Assembly (NCBI GenBank): GCA_020632575.1
Contig: JACKFH010000031.1
Location: forward strand, 1 to 48,133
Reading direction: 5' to 3'
From: Candidatus Omnitrophota bacterium
GTDB taxonomy: Bacteria > Hinthialibacterota > Hinthialibacteria > OLB16
DNA: 48,133 nt
In this document: piece after piece, positions 39,976-48,133 of the stretch
How the letters are laid out: every line of letters begins with the position of its first letter
Position numbering within the stretch: position 1 is the stretch's first letter
The notes under the pieces: model-generated
The model's input: the letters and a program-made list of their open reading frames with translations, nothing else
Database searches by the model: none
Told to the model about the DNA's origin: nothing
Position numbers and translations under genes: made by a program

Positions 39976-42372
39976 ATGGTTGAGAAATCCTCAGTCTTCA
40001 TCGGTCTGGCCCTGCTGTTCGTTATCTTCCCATTGATTCCGGTGGGAAATCGAGCCAGCGCCGAAGCCGATGCAGATCTACGAACTCTGATTGAAAATCT
40101 TCGGACGCTTAAATCCGACCCGAACCATTTGCAGCAAGTTGAGGACCGGATCTCAGAAAAGGAGGCTCAGGTCCAATCCGAAATCGAATCCCTCGAGAAA
40201 TCGATCCGGGAACTTCAAGACTCGATCTCCGAATCGGAGTCCCGTCAAGAAGAGTTGACTCGCCTGCTCGAGACCCTGCAGCCAAAGCCGGATGGTCTGG
40301 CGAAGGCCCACGGAGGAGTCGAGGGGGAGGCGCTTGCCGAGGAGTGGTGGGCCATCCAGCCACTCGAGAGACCCGAAATCCCCACAGTCCAAAACGACCG
40401 ATGGTCTCGCAACCCGATCGACCGATTCGTCTTTCGCCGTCTGGCCGATAAAGGTCTGACACCCGCCCCGGAAGCCGACCGGGTTCAACTTGTTCGCCGC
40501 CTCTTTTTCGATCTGGTGGGGATGCCGCCGACACCACGCGAGATCGATGATTTCCTCAACGACTCCTCCCCCGAGGCGTGGGAACATTTGGTCGATCGCC
40601 TTTTAGACGATCCGCGTTATGGTGAGCACTGGGCTCGGTTCTGGCTGGACCTCGTTCGGTACGCTGAATCCGATGGGTGGAACAAGGACTCCTACCGCCC
40701 CAACATCTGGCGATACCGCGATTACGTGGTCGACTCGTTCAATCGGGACAAGCCTTACCCTCAGTTCGTGCGGGAGCAACTCGCGGGTGATGAGATGCCC
40801 GGTGACGATCCCGAGAAGATTATCGCCACCGGTTTCCTGCGATTGGGAATCTATGAATACAACCAGAGGGATGCTCGCAACCACTGGAACGACATCATGA
40901 ACGAAATGACCGATGTCACCGGCGATGTCTTCCTCGGAGTCTCAATGTCATGCAGTCGGTGCCACAACCACAAATTCGACCCGATCACCCAGAAGGATTA
41001 TTTCGGATTGCGCGCCTTTTTCGAGCCGGTCATCTGGCGGGACGATGTTCCCGGGGTGACCGAGGCCGGGCACGAGAAGTGGCGGAAGCAACAGAAAAAA
41101 TGGGAAGACGCGACAACGAGTATCCGTGCGGAGATCGACGCGCTTTGCCTACCCTATTACGACCGGAAGTGGAAAGAGACTGTCGACAAGTTCCCACTCG
41201 ACATTCAGGCCTGTTTCAACAAACCGGTTGAGGAGCGCACCTCGTGGGAACACCAGATGGCCTACCTGATCGAGCGGCAGTTCTATGAGGAAGGGACTCC
41301 GGCCCTCAAGAAGATGACGGAGGAGGACCAGAAGAAACTCGAGGGATTGGAAAAACAATTGTCCGAGTTCGATCACCTCAAACCTCCTCCGCTTCCCGAG
41401 GTCATGTCGGTCAGAGATTTCTCCGGGGAGATTTCACCCACCATCATCCCCAAGGATCGAAGACATCAACCAGTTCCGCCCCATTTCCTGACCGTTCTTG
41501 CGAGCGAAACTCCCGACACGGAGGACCTCCAGCCGGAACTTCCGAAAAGCACTGGACGCCGGACCGCGCTGGCGAAATGGATTGGTCGCGAGGATAACCC
41601 GCTGACCACTCGATTGATTGTCAATCGAATCTGGCAACAACACTTTGGAAGGGGCATCGTCCCCACCGCCAGCGATTTTGGACACTTGGGAGAGCCGCCG
41701 ACCCATCCGAAGCTTCTGGATTGGCTAACCCTCCACTTTGTCGAGAACGGCTGGAGCATGAAACACCTCCACAAGATGATCCTGATGTCTTCCACCTGGA
41801 AGCAATCCTCCCAACACCCGGAGGCTTCGGATCAGTTGAAGACGGACCCATCGGAGGACCTTTTGTGGAGAGCGCGAATTCATCGCCTGAGTGCCGAAGA
41901 GATCCGCGACTCGATGCTCTTTGTTTCGGGAGAGTTGGACCGCCGAATCGGCGGGCCGAGTGTCGATGACAAGTCGCCCCGACGTGGGCTCTATATGAAA
42001 ATCCGCCGCAACTCTCCAGACCCGCTGTTGAGCGCCTTCGATTGCGCGAATGGATTGAAGAGTGTGGCGCAGAGGAATGTCACGACCACTCCGACTCAGG
42101 CGCTGCTCCTGTTTAACGGCGACTACTCGCTCGGCCGAGCGGAAAAGTTGGCGGACCGGATCCAGGGGTTAGAAACTGGAGACCTCGGGGAGGCTTTAAG
42201 CAGCGCGTTCCGTCTCGCATGGGGTCGAACCCCTTCCGAAGTTGAACTCAAACGAGCCTTGGCATTCGTCGCTCCCGCGACTGACCAAGAGGAATCGACA
42301 TTGAACCGAGAACGTCTGGTCGATTTCTGCCACGTCCTTCTCAATTCAAATGAGTTTTTGTATGTGGATTGA
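39976..42372 (+). CDS. Exported DUF1549/DUF1553 protein, partner of DUF1501
   Basis: A 798-residue exported protein with a Sec signal (FIGLALLFVIFPLIPVGNRA). Instead of a cytochrome c domain, it carries a coiled coil at about 35-100 (LQQVEDRISEKEAQVQSEI, LQDSISESESRQEELTRLLE). The DUF1549 domain begins near 140 (NPIDRFVFRRLADKGL) and has FWLDLVRYAESDGW and the CxxCH site CSRCHNHKFDP. DUF1553 covers about 550-790 (ALAKWIGREDNPLTTRLIV, QQHFGRGIVPTASDFG, STWKQSS). Its stop overlaps or nearly touches the start of the DUF1501 gene. Function unknown; the pair is a hallmark of Planctomycetes-like genomes. Confidence 0.9.
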   Translation: MVEKSSVFIGLALLFVIFPLIPVGNRASAEADADLRTLIENLRTLKSDPNHLQQVEDRISEKEAQVQSEIESLEKSIRELQDSISESESRQEELTRLLETLQPKPDGLAKAHGGVEGEALAEEWWAIQPLERPEIPTVQNDRWSRNPIDRFVFRRLADKGLTPAPEADRVQLVRRLFFDLVGMPPTPREIDDFLNDSSPEAWEHLVDRLLDDPRYGEHWARFWLDLVRYAESDGWNKDSYRPNIWRYRDYVVDSFNRDKPYPQFVREQLAGDEMPGDDPEKIIATGFLRLGIYEYNQRDARNHWNDIMNEMTDVTGDVFLGVSMSCSRCHNHKFDPITQKDYFGLRAFFEPVIWRDDVPGVTEAGHEKWRKQQKKWEDATTSIRAEIDALCLPYYDRKWKETVDKFPLDIQACFNKPVEERTSWEHQMAYLIERQFYEEGTPALKKMTEEDQKKLEGLEKQLSEFDHLKPPPLPEVMSVRDFSGEISPTIIPKDRRHQPVPPHFLTVLASETPDTEDLQPELPKSTGRRTALAKWIGREDNPLTTRLIVNRIWQQHFGRGIVPTASDFGHLGEPPTHPKLLDWLTLHFVENGWSMKHLHKMILMSSTWKQSSQHPEASDQLKTDPSEDLLWRARIHRLSAEEIRDSMLFVSGELDRRIGGPSVDDKSPRRGLYMKIRRNSPDPLLSAFDCANGLKSVAQRNVTTTPTQALLLFNGDYSLGRAEKLADRIQGLETGDLGEALSSAFRLAWGRTPSEVELKRALAFVAPATDQEESTLNRERLVDFCHVLLNSNEFLYVD

Positions 42373-42377
42373 AAGAG

Positions 42378-43829
42378 ATGAAAGTTGACGATGGAGATGC
42401 TTCAAAAATGACACCGCCACAAAATTCCCACTATCGATCGCCGACCTCTCGTCGCGATTTCCTGATGCGAAGCGGAGCCGGATTTGGGGCATTGGCGCTC
42501 AACTGGTTAATCGGCGAGGAGACCGCCTACGGGAAACACATGCCGGGGTTTCACCATCCTCCGCGAGCCAAAAGCGTTATTTGGCTTTTCATGGAGGGAG
42601 GTCCGAGTCATCTCGACCTTCTCGATCCCAAACCACTGCTAAATGAACTCGCGGGGAAACCGCTTCCGGCCAGTTTCGAGGAGCCGTTGACCGCGATGGG
42701 AGAGAAAGGATCGCCCTTGCTCGCCGCGCCCCGAACTTGGAAGCAACATGGACAAAGCGGACTCTGGGCCTCGGAGTGGATCCCGAACATCGCGGAATGT
42801 CTGGATGATATCGCGGTCATTCGTTCGTGTTGGACCGATGGGATCAACCACGCGGGCGGTGTTTGCCAGATGAACACCTGCACCAATGTGGCGGGGAGAC
42901 CCTCGCTCGGCGCGTGGGTCGATTATGGTTTGGGGACAGCCAACCGGGACCTGCCCTCGTTCGTGGTCCTGTGCGACAACAAGGGGCGTCCGGTCAATGG
43001 TCCCCGCAATTGGGGAAGCGGGTTCCTTCCCGCCTCGCATCAGGGGGTGCGAATCGATGGCATGAGCGAGGAGCCGATCGCCAATTTGAACCTGCCCAAG
43101 GATTACACCGATGACCGCCAAAAGAACAAAGCCGCTCTGCTGGCCGAGTTCAATCGCGAGCACGCGGCGGCCCATCAACAACAAAGCGAACTCGAGGCCA
43201 GAATCCAGAGTTATGAACTCGCCTTCCGCATGCAGGCCGAGGCCCCCGAGGCGGTCGACATCTCAAGAGAGTCCGAGAGTGTGAAACAGCTCTATGGAAT
43301 CGGCGAGGAGGAGACCGACGCCTTCGGCCGCAACTGCCTGTTAGCTCGAAGGCTGGTGGAACGGGATGTCCGTTTCGTGCAGGTCTACAGCGGAACCGGC
43401 AGCAAGTGGGATTCTCATGACAAGATCGAGGAAAAACATTCCGAACTCTGCCGCTCGATGGACAAACCGGTGGCCGGGCTTTTGAAGGATCTCAAGCAAA
43501 GGGGTTTGCTTGACCAAACGCTGGTTGTTTGGGGCGGTGAGTTTGGCCGAACCCCGATGAGCGAAAAGGGAGATGGCCGCGACCACAATCCCACTGGGTT
43601 CACCATCTGGATGGCCGGTGGCGGAGTGCAGGGGGGGCAGACGATCGGCGCCACTGACGAGCTCGGTCTCTACGCCATCGAGGACAAGATGCATGTCCAT
43701 GACATCCACGCCTCCATCTTGTGGTTGCTCGGCATCGACAACATGAAGTTGAATTACGACAACAACGGCCGCCTGGAGCGTCCCACCATCAATGAAGGGG
43801 TGTTTAACAAGAAATTGATCGGGGCTTAG
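42378..43829 (+). CDS. Tat-exported DUF1501 protein
   Basis: A 483-residue protein of the DUF1501 family, related to the alkaline phosphatase/sulfatase fold and usually encoded right after DUF1549/DUF1553. A twin-arginine signal is present (SRRDFLMRSGAGFGALAL, about residues 24-41). Family motifs are VIWLFMEGGPSHLDLLDPK near 55-73, RSCWTDGINHAGGVCQMNT, and VWGGEFGRTPMSEKGDGRDH in the second half. A TTG at 42369 would overlap the preceding stop as TTGA. The ATG at 42378 (9 bases later) is given here because both starts have weak ribosome sites. Function unknown; probably a sulfatase-like or metal-binding periplasmic protein. Confidence 0.85.
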   Translation: MKVDDGDASKMTPPQNSHYRSPTSRRDFLMRSGAGFGALALNWLIGEETAYGKHMPGFHHPPRAKSVIWLFMEGGPSHLDLLDPKPLLNELAGKPLPASFEEPLTAMGEKGSPLLAAPRTWKQHGQSGLWASEWIPNIAECLDDIAVIRSCWTDGINHAGGVCQMNTCTNVAGRPSLGAWVDYGLGTANRDLPSFVVLCDNKGRPVNGPRNWGSGFLPASHQGVRIDGMSEEPIANLNLPKDYTDDRQKNKAALLAEFNREHAAAHQQQSELEARIQSYELAFRMQAEAPEAVDISRESESVKQLYGIGEEETDAFGRNCLLARRLVERDVRFVQVYSGTGSKWDSHDKIEEKHSELCRSMDKPVAGLLKDLKQRGLLDQTLVVWGGEFGRTPMSEKGDGRDHNPTGFTIWMAGGGVQGGQTIGATDELGLYAIEDKMHVHDIHASILWLLGIDNMKLNYDNNGRLERPTINEGVFNKKLIGA

Positions 43830-44064
43830 GGCGACCGGAAACCAAACTCAATGCATTCCTCGGGACGAAGTTCCCCCGGAATGAATGAACCAGGCGCGGA
43901 TGCATCCGAACAAGGTAGAAATCTCACTCCCCGCCGATACGATCCTTTCATCAAGCAGGACTGAAACTTCGAAAGCCTTATGACCCTTCCTCGCTTCATG
44001 TGGGACATCCTAGTTGGTACAATCCCGCCTCATAAGTAATCTCAAGTTGTGAGGACCAAGCCCC

Positions 44065-46731
44065 ATGCGAGTGTTCACAGGAAAGTCGATGAGAATAGAA
44101 TTGATGATCCAGTTGTTCGCCTTGGTAGCGAGCTTGACGGCGGTTATCCCATCATTTGGGGAGGGGGAGACAATCATGACTGTGGACGATTTGACCCAAC
44201 TCCGCGCTCAAGACCCAGAAGCCGCGGGGCAGCCCACGGTCATGACCATGGCGCCGGCGGAGTGGATTTGGCTGCCCTGTCAACGGACCCTGTCGAATAC
44301 GTTTGTGTTGTTCCGAAAAGAGCTCGACTTACCAGAAAAACCCGTGCGCGCGTTCGGATGGATAAGCGCGGATAGCCGCTACCAGCTTTCGGTCAACGGA
44401 CAACGCCTCCAGTGGGGGCCTGCACCCTGCGATCCCCGTCAACTCGATGTCGATCCTTGCGATCTGACGCGTTTCCTTCACCCCGGCAAGAATGTAATCG
44501 GAGCCGAGGTGTTGTTCTATGGGTTGGGTGATGGCACCTGGCCCGCTGGTAAGCCTGGGTTCATTTTCCATGCCGTGTTCGAGTATGCCGACGGACACAC
44601 GGAACGGATCGTATCGGACCCGTCGTGGCAGGTGTTACTCGACCGGGCGCACCCGCCGGGTCAGTACAAGCGATGGTACCTGCGCGCATTGCAGGAAGAG
44701 TACGATGCACGGAAGCGCCCGGTGGGATGGAACACACCGGAATACACTCCCGATGCGGCGTGGATGGCGGCAGCAACCATTGAATGCCCGCCCGACAAAC
44801 CCGCCGCTTGCGGCCTTCATGAGAGCAACGACACAATCGACCGGGCCAATCCCGAGAAAAGCGCCTTGCGAGCCCGGCAGATCCCCGCGGTGCGTGAGGA
44901 ACCCGTTCCAGCCAAACAACTTCGGCAAACTGGCCGCGTCACCTGGCTGCGCGATCCCAACGACTGGTTCGACCTACAGGTCCCGAACTCGTTCCAAATC
45001 GAGCAGGCGGATCTCGCAACGCCACGTGATGGAGGATGGGAATTGCCCGCGACGGCAAACCCCGAGGAGGGTGTGTTCGCGACCTTTGAGTTCGATGAGC
45101 AGGTGGTCGGTTGGCCTTATTTCACCATTGAGGCGCCCGAGGGAACCATTGTCGAACTGATGATCCAGGAAGGGCATGACGTGGAAAATGGTCCGTTATG
45201 GCTCGACTCCCACTTGTTCTCCTGGACCCGTTTTATCTGTCGCGAGGGTTTAAATACATTCCAGACCTTCGACTACGAAAGCGCGCGGTGGGTCCAGTTG
45301 CATATTCGCAATGCGAGCCGTCCCTGTGTGATTCGGAATGTGGGTATCCTGCGGCGTCTGTGCCCCTGGCCCGAAGAGCCGCACATCGTTTGCGATGAAC
45401 CTTCCCTGCAACGCTTGTTCGACGCCACCATCAACACGTTTTACAACAGCGCCATCGAAACCTTCGTGGATGGCATGGGACGCGAGCGGCAGCAATACAG
45501 CGGCGATGGCGGCGTCCAGGCTCTGGTGGCGTACTACGCGTTGGGAGACAAGCTCCTCGGCCGGCGGTATCTGCGCACTTTCAGCGAGGGCCAGTCCCCC
45601 GACGGATACTTCATGGACTGCTGGCCCGCCTTCGACCGGCTCGCGCGGGTGGCGCAAAAGCAGATCGACGGCGCCTACTGGGGGCCGCTTCTCGATCATG
45701 GTGTGGGTTTCAACTTCGACTGCTGGTGGTATTACCAATGCACGGGCGACCTCGACGCGCTCAAAGAACCGTATCCGCGCCTTCTTCGATTCGCGGAGTA
45801 CTTGGAATCCCTGCGAGATGATGACGGAATGCTTCCCGTTGAGGGTCTCACCATTCCAACCGTGTGGATCGACCACGACGCGTACAAAAAGACCCGCCAC
45901 AAACAATGCGCCTTCAATCTCTATACCGCGGCCATGTTTAAGAACGCGCTCGCGTCCATCTGCCGCGCCATGAAAGATCCCGAAAAGGCCGACCATTTCA
46001 CACAACTCAGCGACAGTCTGCTTCAGGCGACTATGGCGCGCTATTGGAATCCGAAGAGCGGACGCTATGAAGCGAACCTGCCGTGGCAAGAGGAGGAAGG
46101 CGAAGTTCGGTTGTGCGACCGGTCGCTTGCAACCTCGATTCTTTTCGATCAATGCCCAGACAACAATACCGCCGCAGCGGTGAAAGCCCTGGCCGAATGT
46201 CCGCCTGAGATGGGCCTTTCGTATCCCGCCAACGCCTACTGGCGCTATTGGGCGCTCGCCAAGCTCGGACGCACCGATGTGATCGTAAAGGATTGGCGCG
46301 AACGCTGGGCGACCATGTCTTCCGTCGTGCTCAACAACAGTTTGCAGGAATGGTGGACCGCCAAACCCGATAGTTCGAGCCTCTGGAGCCATTGCCCCGT
46401 ATCACCCGTGTTTGTTCTGTACATGGACATCGCCGGGATACGTCCCACCTCACCCGGCTTTGATACGTGTGTGGTCCGGCCGCAATTGTCTGGATTCGGC
46501 GAGTTGGAACTCACTTCACACACCCCACACGGTCCGATTCATTTTACCGCCACCCCGGAGAACGGAGGCCATCGAGTCACTGTCACCATGCCCGAGGACT
46601 GCGAAGGCGAGTTGTTGCTGCCCTCTTCGGCCCATCCAAATCTCGAAGCGCTCGCCCCTGATCATCCCCTCGGTTTGAAACGATTTCGACTTCCGCCGGG
46701 TTCGTCCAACTCGTTCTTTGTACCGAATTGA
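44065..46731 (+). CDS. Secreted GH78 alpha-L-rhamnosidase
   Basis: An 888-residue protein with a hydrophobic leader (LMIQLFALVASLTAVIPS) and the domain order of GH78 rhamnosidases. Beta-sandwich domains cover about residues 60-430 (LFRKELDLPEKPVRAFGWIS, SADSRYQLSVNGQ). An alpha/alpha barrel with the acidic motif VDGMGRERQQYSGDG near 467-481 follows, then WLPHC-like strands and a C-terminal beta-sandwich (FVLYMDIAGIRPTSPGFD). It should cleave terminal alpha-L-rhamnose from pectin-like or other glycans. Both the ATG at 44065 (GAGGA nine bases upstream) and the ATG at 44089 (AGGA six bases upstream) are possible. It stands between DUF1501 and the beta-helix gene. Confidence 0.9.
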   Translation: MRVFTGKSMRIELMIQLFALVASLTAVIPSFGEGETIMTVDDLTQLRAQDPEAAGQPTVMTMAPAEWIWLPCQRTLSNTFVLFRKELDLPEKPVRAFGWISADSRYQLSVNGQRLQWGPAPCDPRQLDVDPCDLTRFLHPGKNVIGAEVLFYGLGDGTWPAGKPGFIFHAVFEYADGHTERIVSDPSWQVLLDRAHPPGQYKRWYLRALQEEYDARKRPVGWNTPEYTPDAAWMAAATIECPPDKPAACGLHESNDTIDRANPEKSALRARQIPAVREEPVPAKQLRQTGRVTWLRDPNDWFDLQVPNSFQIEQADLATPRDGGWELPATANPEEGVFATFEFDEQVVGWPYFTIEAPEGTIVELMIQEGHDVENGPLWLDSHLFSWTRFICREGLNTFQTFDYESARWVQLHIRNASRPCVIRNVGILRRLCPWPEEPHIVCDEPSLQRLFDATINTFYNSAIETFVDGMGRERQQYSGDGGVQALVAYYALGDKLLGRRYLRTFSEGQSPDGYFMDCWPAFDRLARVAQKQIDGAYWGPLLDHGVGFNFDCWWYYQCTGDLDALKEPYPRLLRFAEYLESLRDDDGMLPVEGLTIPTVWIDHDAYKKTRHKQCAFNLYTAAMFKNALASICRAMKDPEKADHFTQLSDSLLQATMARYWNPKSGRYEANLPWQEEEGEVRLCDRSLATSILFDQCPDNNTAAAVKALAECPPEMGLSYPANAYWRYWALAKLGRTDVIVKDWRERWATMSSVVLNNSLQEWWTAKPDSSSLWSHCPVSPVFVLYMDIAGIRPTSPGFDTCVVRPQLSGFGELELTSHTPHGPIHFTATPENGGHRVTVTMPEDCEGELLLPSSAHPNLEALAPDHPLGLKRFRLPPGSSNSFFVPN

Positions 46732-46890
46732 TCAGGGACACTGTTGGGAATAAGGACTAATCGAGGCCCTACAATTGGTTCAACACAAGGGTCAGGATTT
46801 GCAACGGAGCGCTCGAACTGCTGGAGGGATTCGCGATGCGCATCCAAGACCCTACGATTTGAGGCGTCGAATCTTTCTAAAGGAGAGTCC

Positions 46891-48078
46891 ATGATGAGGT
46901 TCCAAGGGAGCGCGATGCACAACGAGAGGGGGAACAAGATCTCTCTCAGACCCACCCCCGTTTGGGCGGCTATTCTATTGACCGTCCTCGCGATATCCCC
47001 GGCTTATTCGGAAACACGCGGCGCCACCCTGGCGGTGGCGACCGCCGACTCCTCGGAGAAGTCGAAACAGGCCGCCGATTTTGTCGCGGACGGCGATGGC
47101 GATCAGGAGGAGATCAATCTGGCGATCGAATCGCTTCCAGAAGTGGGCGGCAAGGTACAATTGATGGAGGGGACTTACGATATCAAAAAAGTCTCCGGCG
47201 AGCTGGGCGGGGTCCTCATTAAGCGGAGCAATGTCGAGTTGGCGGGGATGGGTCAAGCCACCAAACTCATCCAGGCCGCCTCGCAAGAAACCAATGTCAT
47301 CCGGATCATCGGCGACAATGTGGGGAACATCACCATTCGGGATCTCTATGTCGACGCCAATCGTGACGAAAACCCGCTCGGAGAAGGGGACCCCAATGTC
47401 TCTCATGGCCGATTCGAGTTTTGCGGGATCAAAGCCTTTTGCGCTCGCCCCGGAGGCGGCTGCGACATCGAGCATTACAATATCACCGTGATGAACTGCA
47501 CCATCCTCAACGCCCGTCGCCTCGGGATTATGCTCGAGGGCCGGAACATGAATGTGATTAACAATACGATCGGCAACGCGATGTCCGATTCGGTGGAAAT
47601 CTTGAACGGTCCCGGCGAAATTCGGGGAAACTATTTTGAAATCACCGGCCGGACTCATGTCGCCTGTGGCGCCGATCGGGGCAATTCGATCTTAATGACC
47701 AACAACATCGTTCATGTTCGCGAGACAGGCGACATCGACATCGGTTTTCGAACCTGGTCAAACTCGAGACGGCAGGTGGTGGCCGACAATGTGCTCATTG
47801 TGGACAAGGGGGGCCAATGCGGGACCGCGATGGACATTCGAGGCGATGGCGCGGTGGTGACCGGCAACACGGTCGAATCGCTGAATGACGAAAGGCTTCC
47901 CATGTGGATCACCGGGGGGAACACACTGGTCACCGGAAACCTCCTCCGGAATGTGACGCTGGTGATTAATGACAAATCGGAGAAGGGCCTCCCTATTGTG
48001 GTCAACAACAATATCCTCCACAACTCGGAGATCGATCACCAAAAAGGGATCCTACTCACTTCCACCGAAGAAAAGTAA
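46891..48078 (+). CDS. Secreted right-handed beta-helix protein (pectate-lyase-like)
   Basis: A 395-residue exported protein. The ATG at 46891 follows AAAGGAGA, so the open frame from 46744 is rejected. The leader TPVWAAILLTVLAISPAYS is a Sec signal. The body has short coil repeats of a parallel beta-helix, for example GGVLIKRSNVELAGMGQAT, NVGNITIRDLYVDANRD, NTIGNAMSDSVEILNGPG, and NNNILHNSEIDHQ. This resembles pectate lyase superfamily and NosD-like proteins. I cannot name catalytic residues. It follows the GH78 gene by 159 bases, which fits a joint role in rhamnose- or pectin-type polysaccharide breakdown. Confidence 0.85.
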   Translation: MMRFQGSAMHNERGNKISLRPTPVWAAILLTVLAISPAYSETRGATLAVATADSSEKSKQAADFVADGDGDQEEINLAIESLPEVGGKVQLMEGTYDIKKVSGELGGVLIKRSNVELAGMGQATKLIQAASQETNVIRIIGDNVGNITIRDLYVDANRDENPLGEGDPNVSHGRFEFCGIKAFCARPGGGCDIEHYNITVMNCTILNARRLGIMLEGRNMNVINNTIGNAMSDSVEILNGPGEIRGNYFEITGRTHVACGADRGNSILMTNNIVHVRETGDIDIGFRTWSNSRRQVVADNVLIVDKGGQCGTAMDIRGDGAVVTGNTVESLNDERLPMWITGGNTLVTGNLLRNVTLVINDKSEKGLPIVVNNNILHNSEIDHQKGILLTSTEEK

Positions 48079-48094
48079 GAAAGGACGCACCGAC

Positions 48095-48133
48095 ATGAAG
48101 AAAAATCTCCCGCTCCTCCCCCTGTTGATCCTC
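48095..48133 (+). CDS. Start of another exported protein (partial)
   Basis: The window ends 39 bases into this gene. The ATG at 48095 has GAAAGGA about 9 bases upstream, and the first residues, MKKNLPLLPLLIL, are a typical Sec signal start. It lies 16 bases after the beta-helix gene and is probably in the same operon. Confidence 0.75.
   Translation, partial: MKKNLPLLPLLIL

Noticed and set aside
43854..43883. Hairpin ATTCC...GGAAT after DUF1501
   Set aside because: Interrupted stem and no U-run, so not a convincing terminator.
45250..46392. Minus-strand frame opposite GH78
   Set aside because: Mirror of a clear GH78 gene with no independent motif.

Overview
The window is about 48 kb of moderately GC-rich bacterial DNA, fully packed with genes for exported proteins and carbohydrate metabolism. 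Two DUF1549/DUF1553 proteins, a DUF1501 protein, a lone pseudopilin with a conserved tail, FG-GAP propellers and proline/threonine linkers ending in dockerin-like tails all suggest an uncultured lineage of the Planctomycetota-Verrucomicrobiota group or a neighbouring candidate phylum such as Hydrogenedentota, Sumerlaeota or Omnitrophota. No ribosomal or other phylogenetic marker is present, so this placement is an inference.

Left part (1-6.2 kb): a family 2 glycosyltransferase, a small membrane protein, and a minus-strand block. In transcription order the block holds a sodium/solute symporter with a soluble insert, two tiny membrane proteins, an unknown soluble protein, a membrane-anchored methyltransferase and a TrpD2-like protein. 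The intergenic region at 6.2-6.5 kb carries stacked inverted repeats on the symporter side. On the other side it has a promoter overlapped by a perfect LacI/CcpA-type operator.

Middle part (6.5-23 kb): a frameshifted secreted glycosidase-like five-blade propeller gene; a coupled pair of exported proteins (a Tat TIM-barrel-like protein and an unknown); a ROK kinase coupled by an ATGA overlap to a two-domain mannose-6-phosphate isomerase-like protein; a CLC chloride channel with CBS domains; a DUF1549/DUF1553 protein; a pseudopilin; an unknown polytopic membrane protein; and a vanadium haloperoxidase-like enzyme with a dockerin-like tail.

Right part (23-48 kb): a 1180-residue protein with two seven-unit FG-GAP propellers and the same type of tail; a secreted unknown; a minus-strand operon-like run of GH9 (with a PQQ/FG-GAP propeller), ThuA, a large unknown and GH36; then plus-strand DUF4838, DUF1549/DUF1553 plus DUF1501, GH78 rhamnosidase, a right-handed beta-helix protein and the start of one more exported protein.

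Taken together, the region reads as an outward-facing glycan-breakdown locus. Exported hydrolases release sugars, a symporter may import them, and the ROK/ManA pair may phosphorylate and isomerise them. No SusC/SusD pair, ABC importer, regulator gene, tRNA, rRNA, CRISPR array, integrase or insertion sequence was seen.
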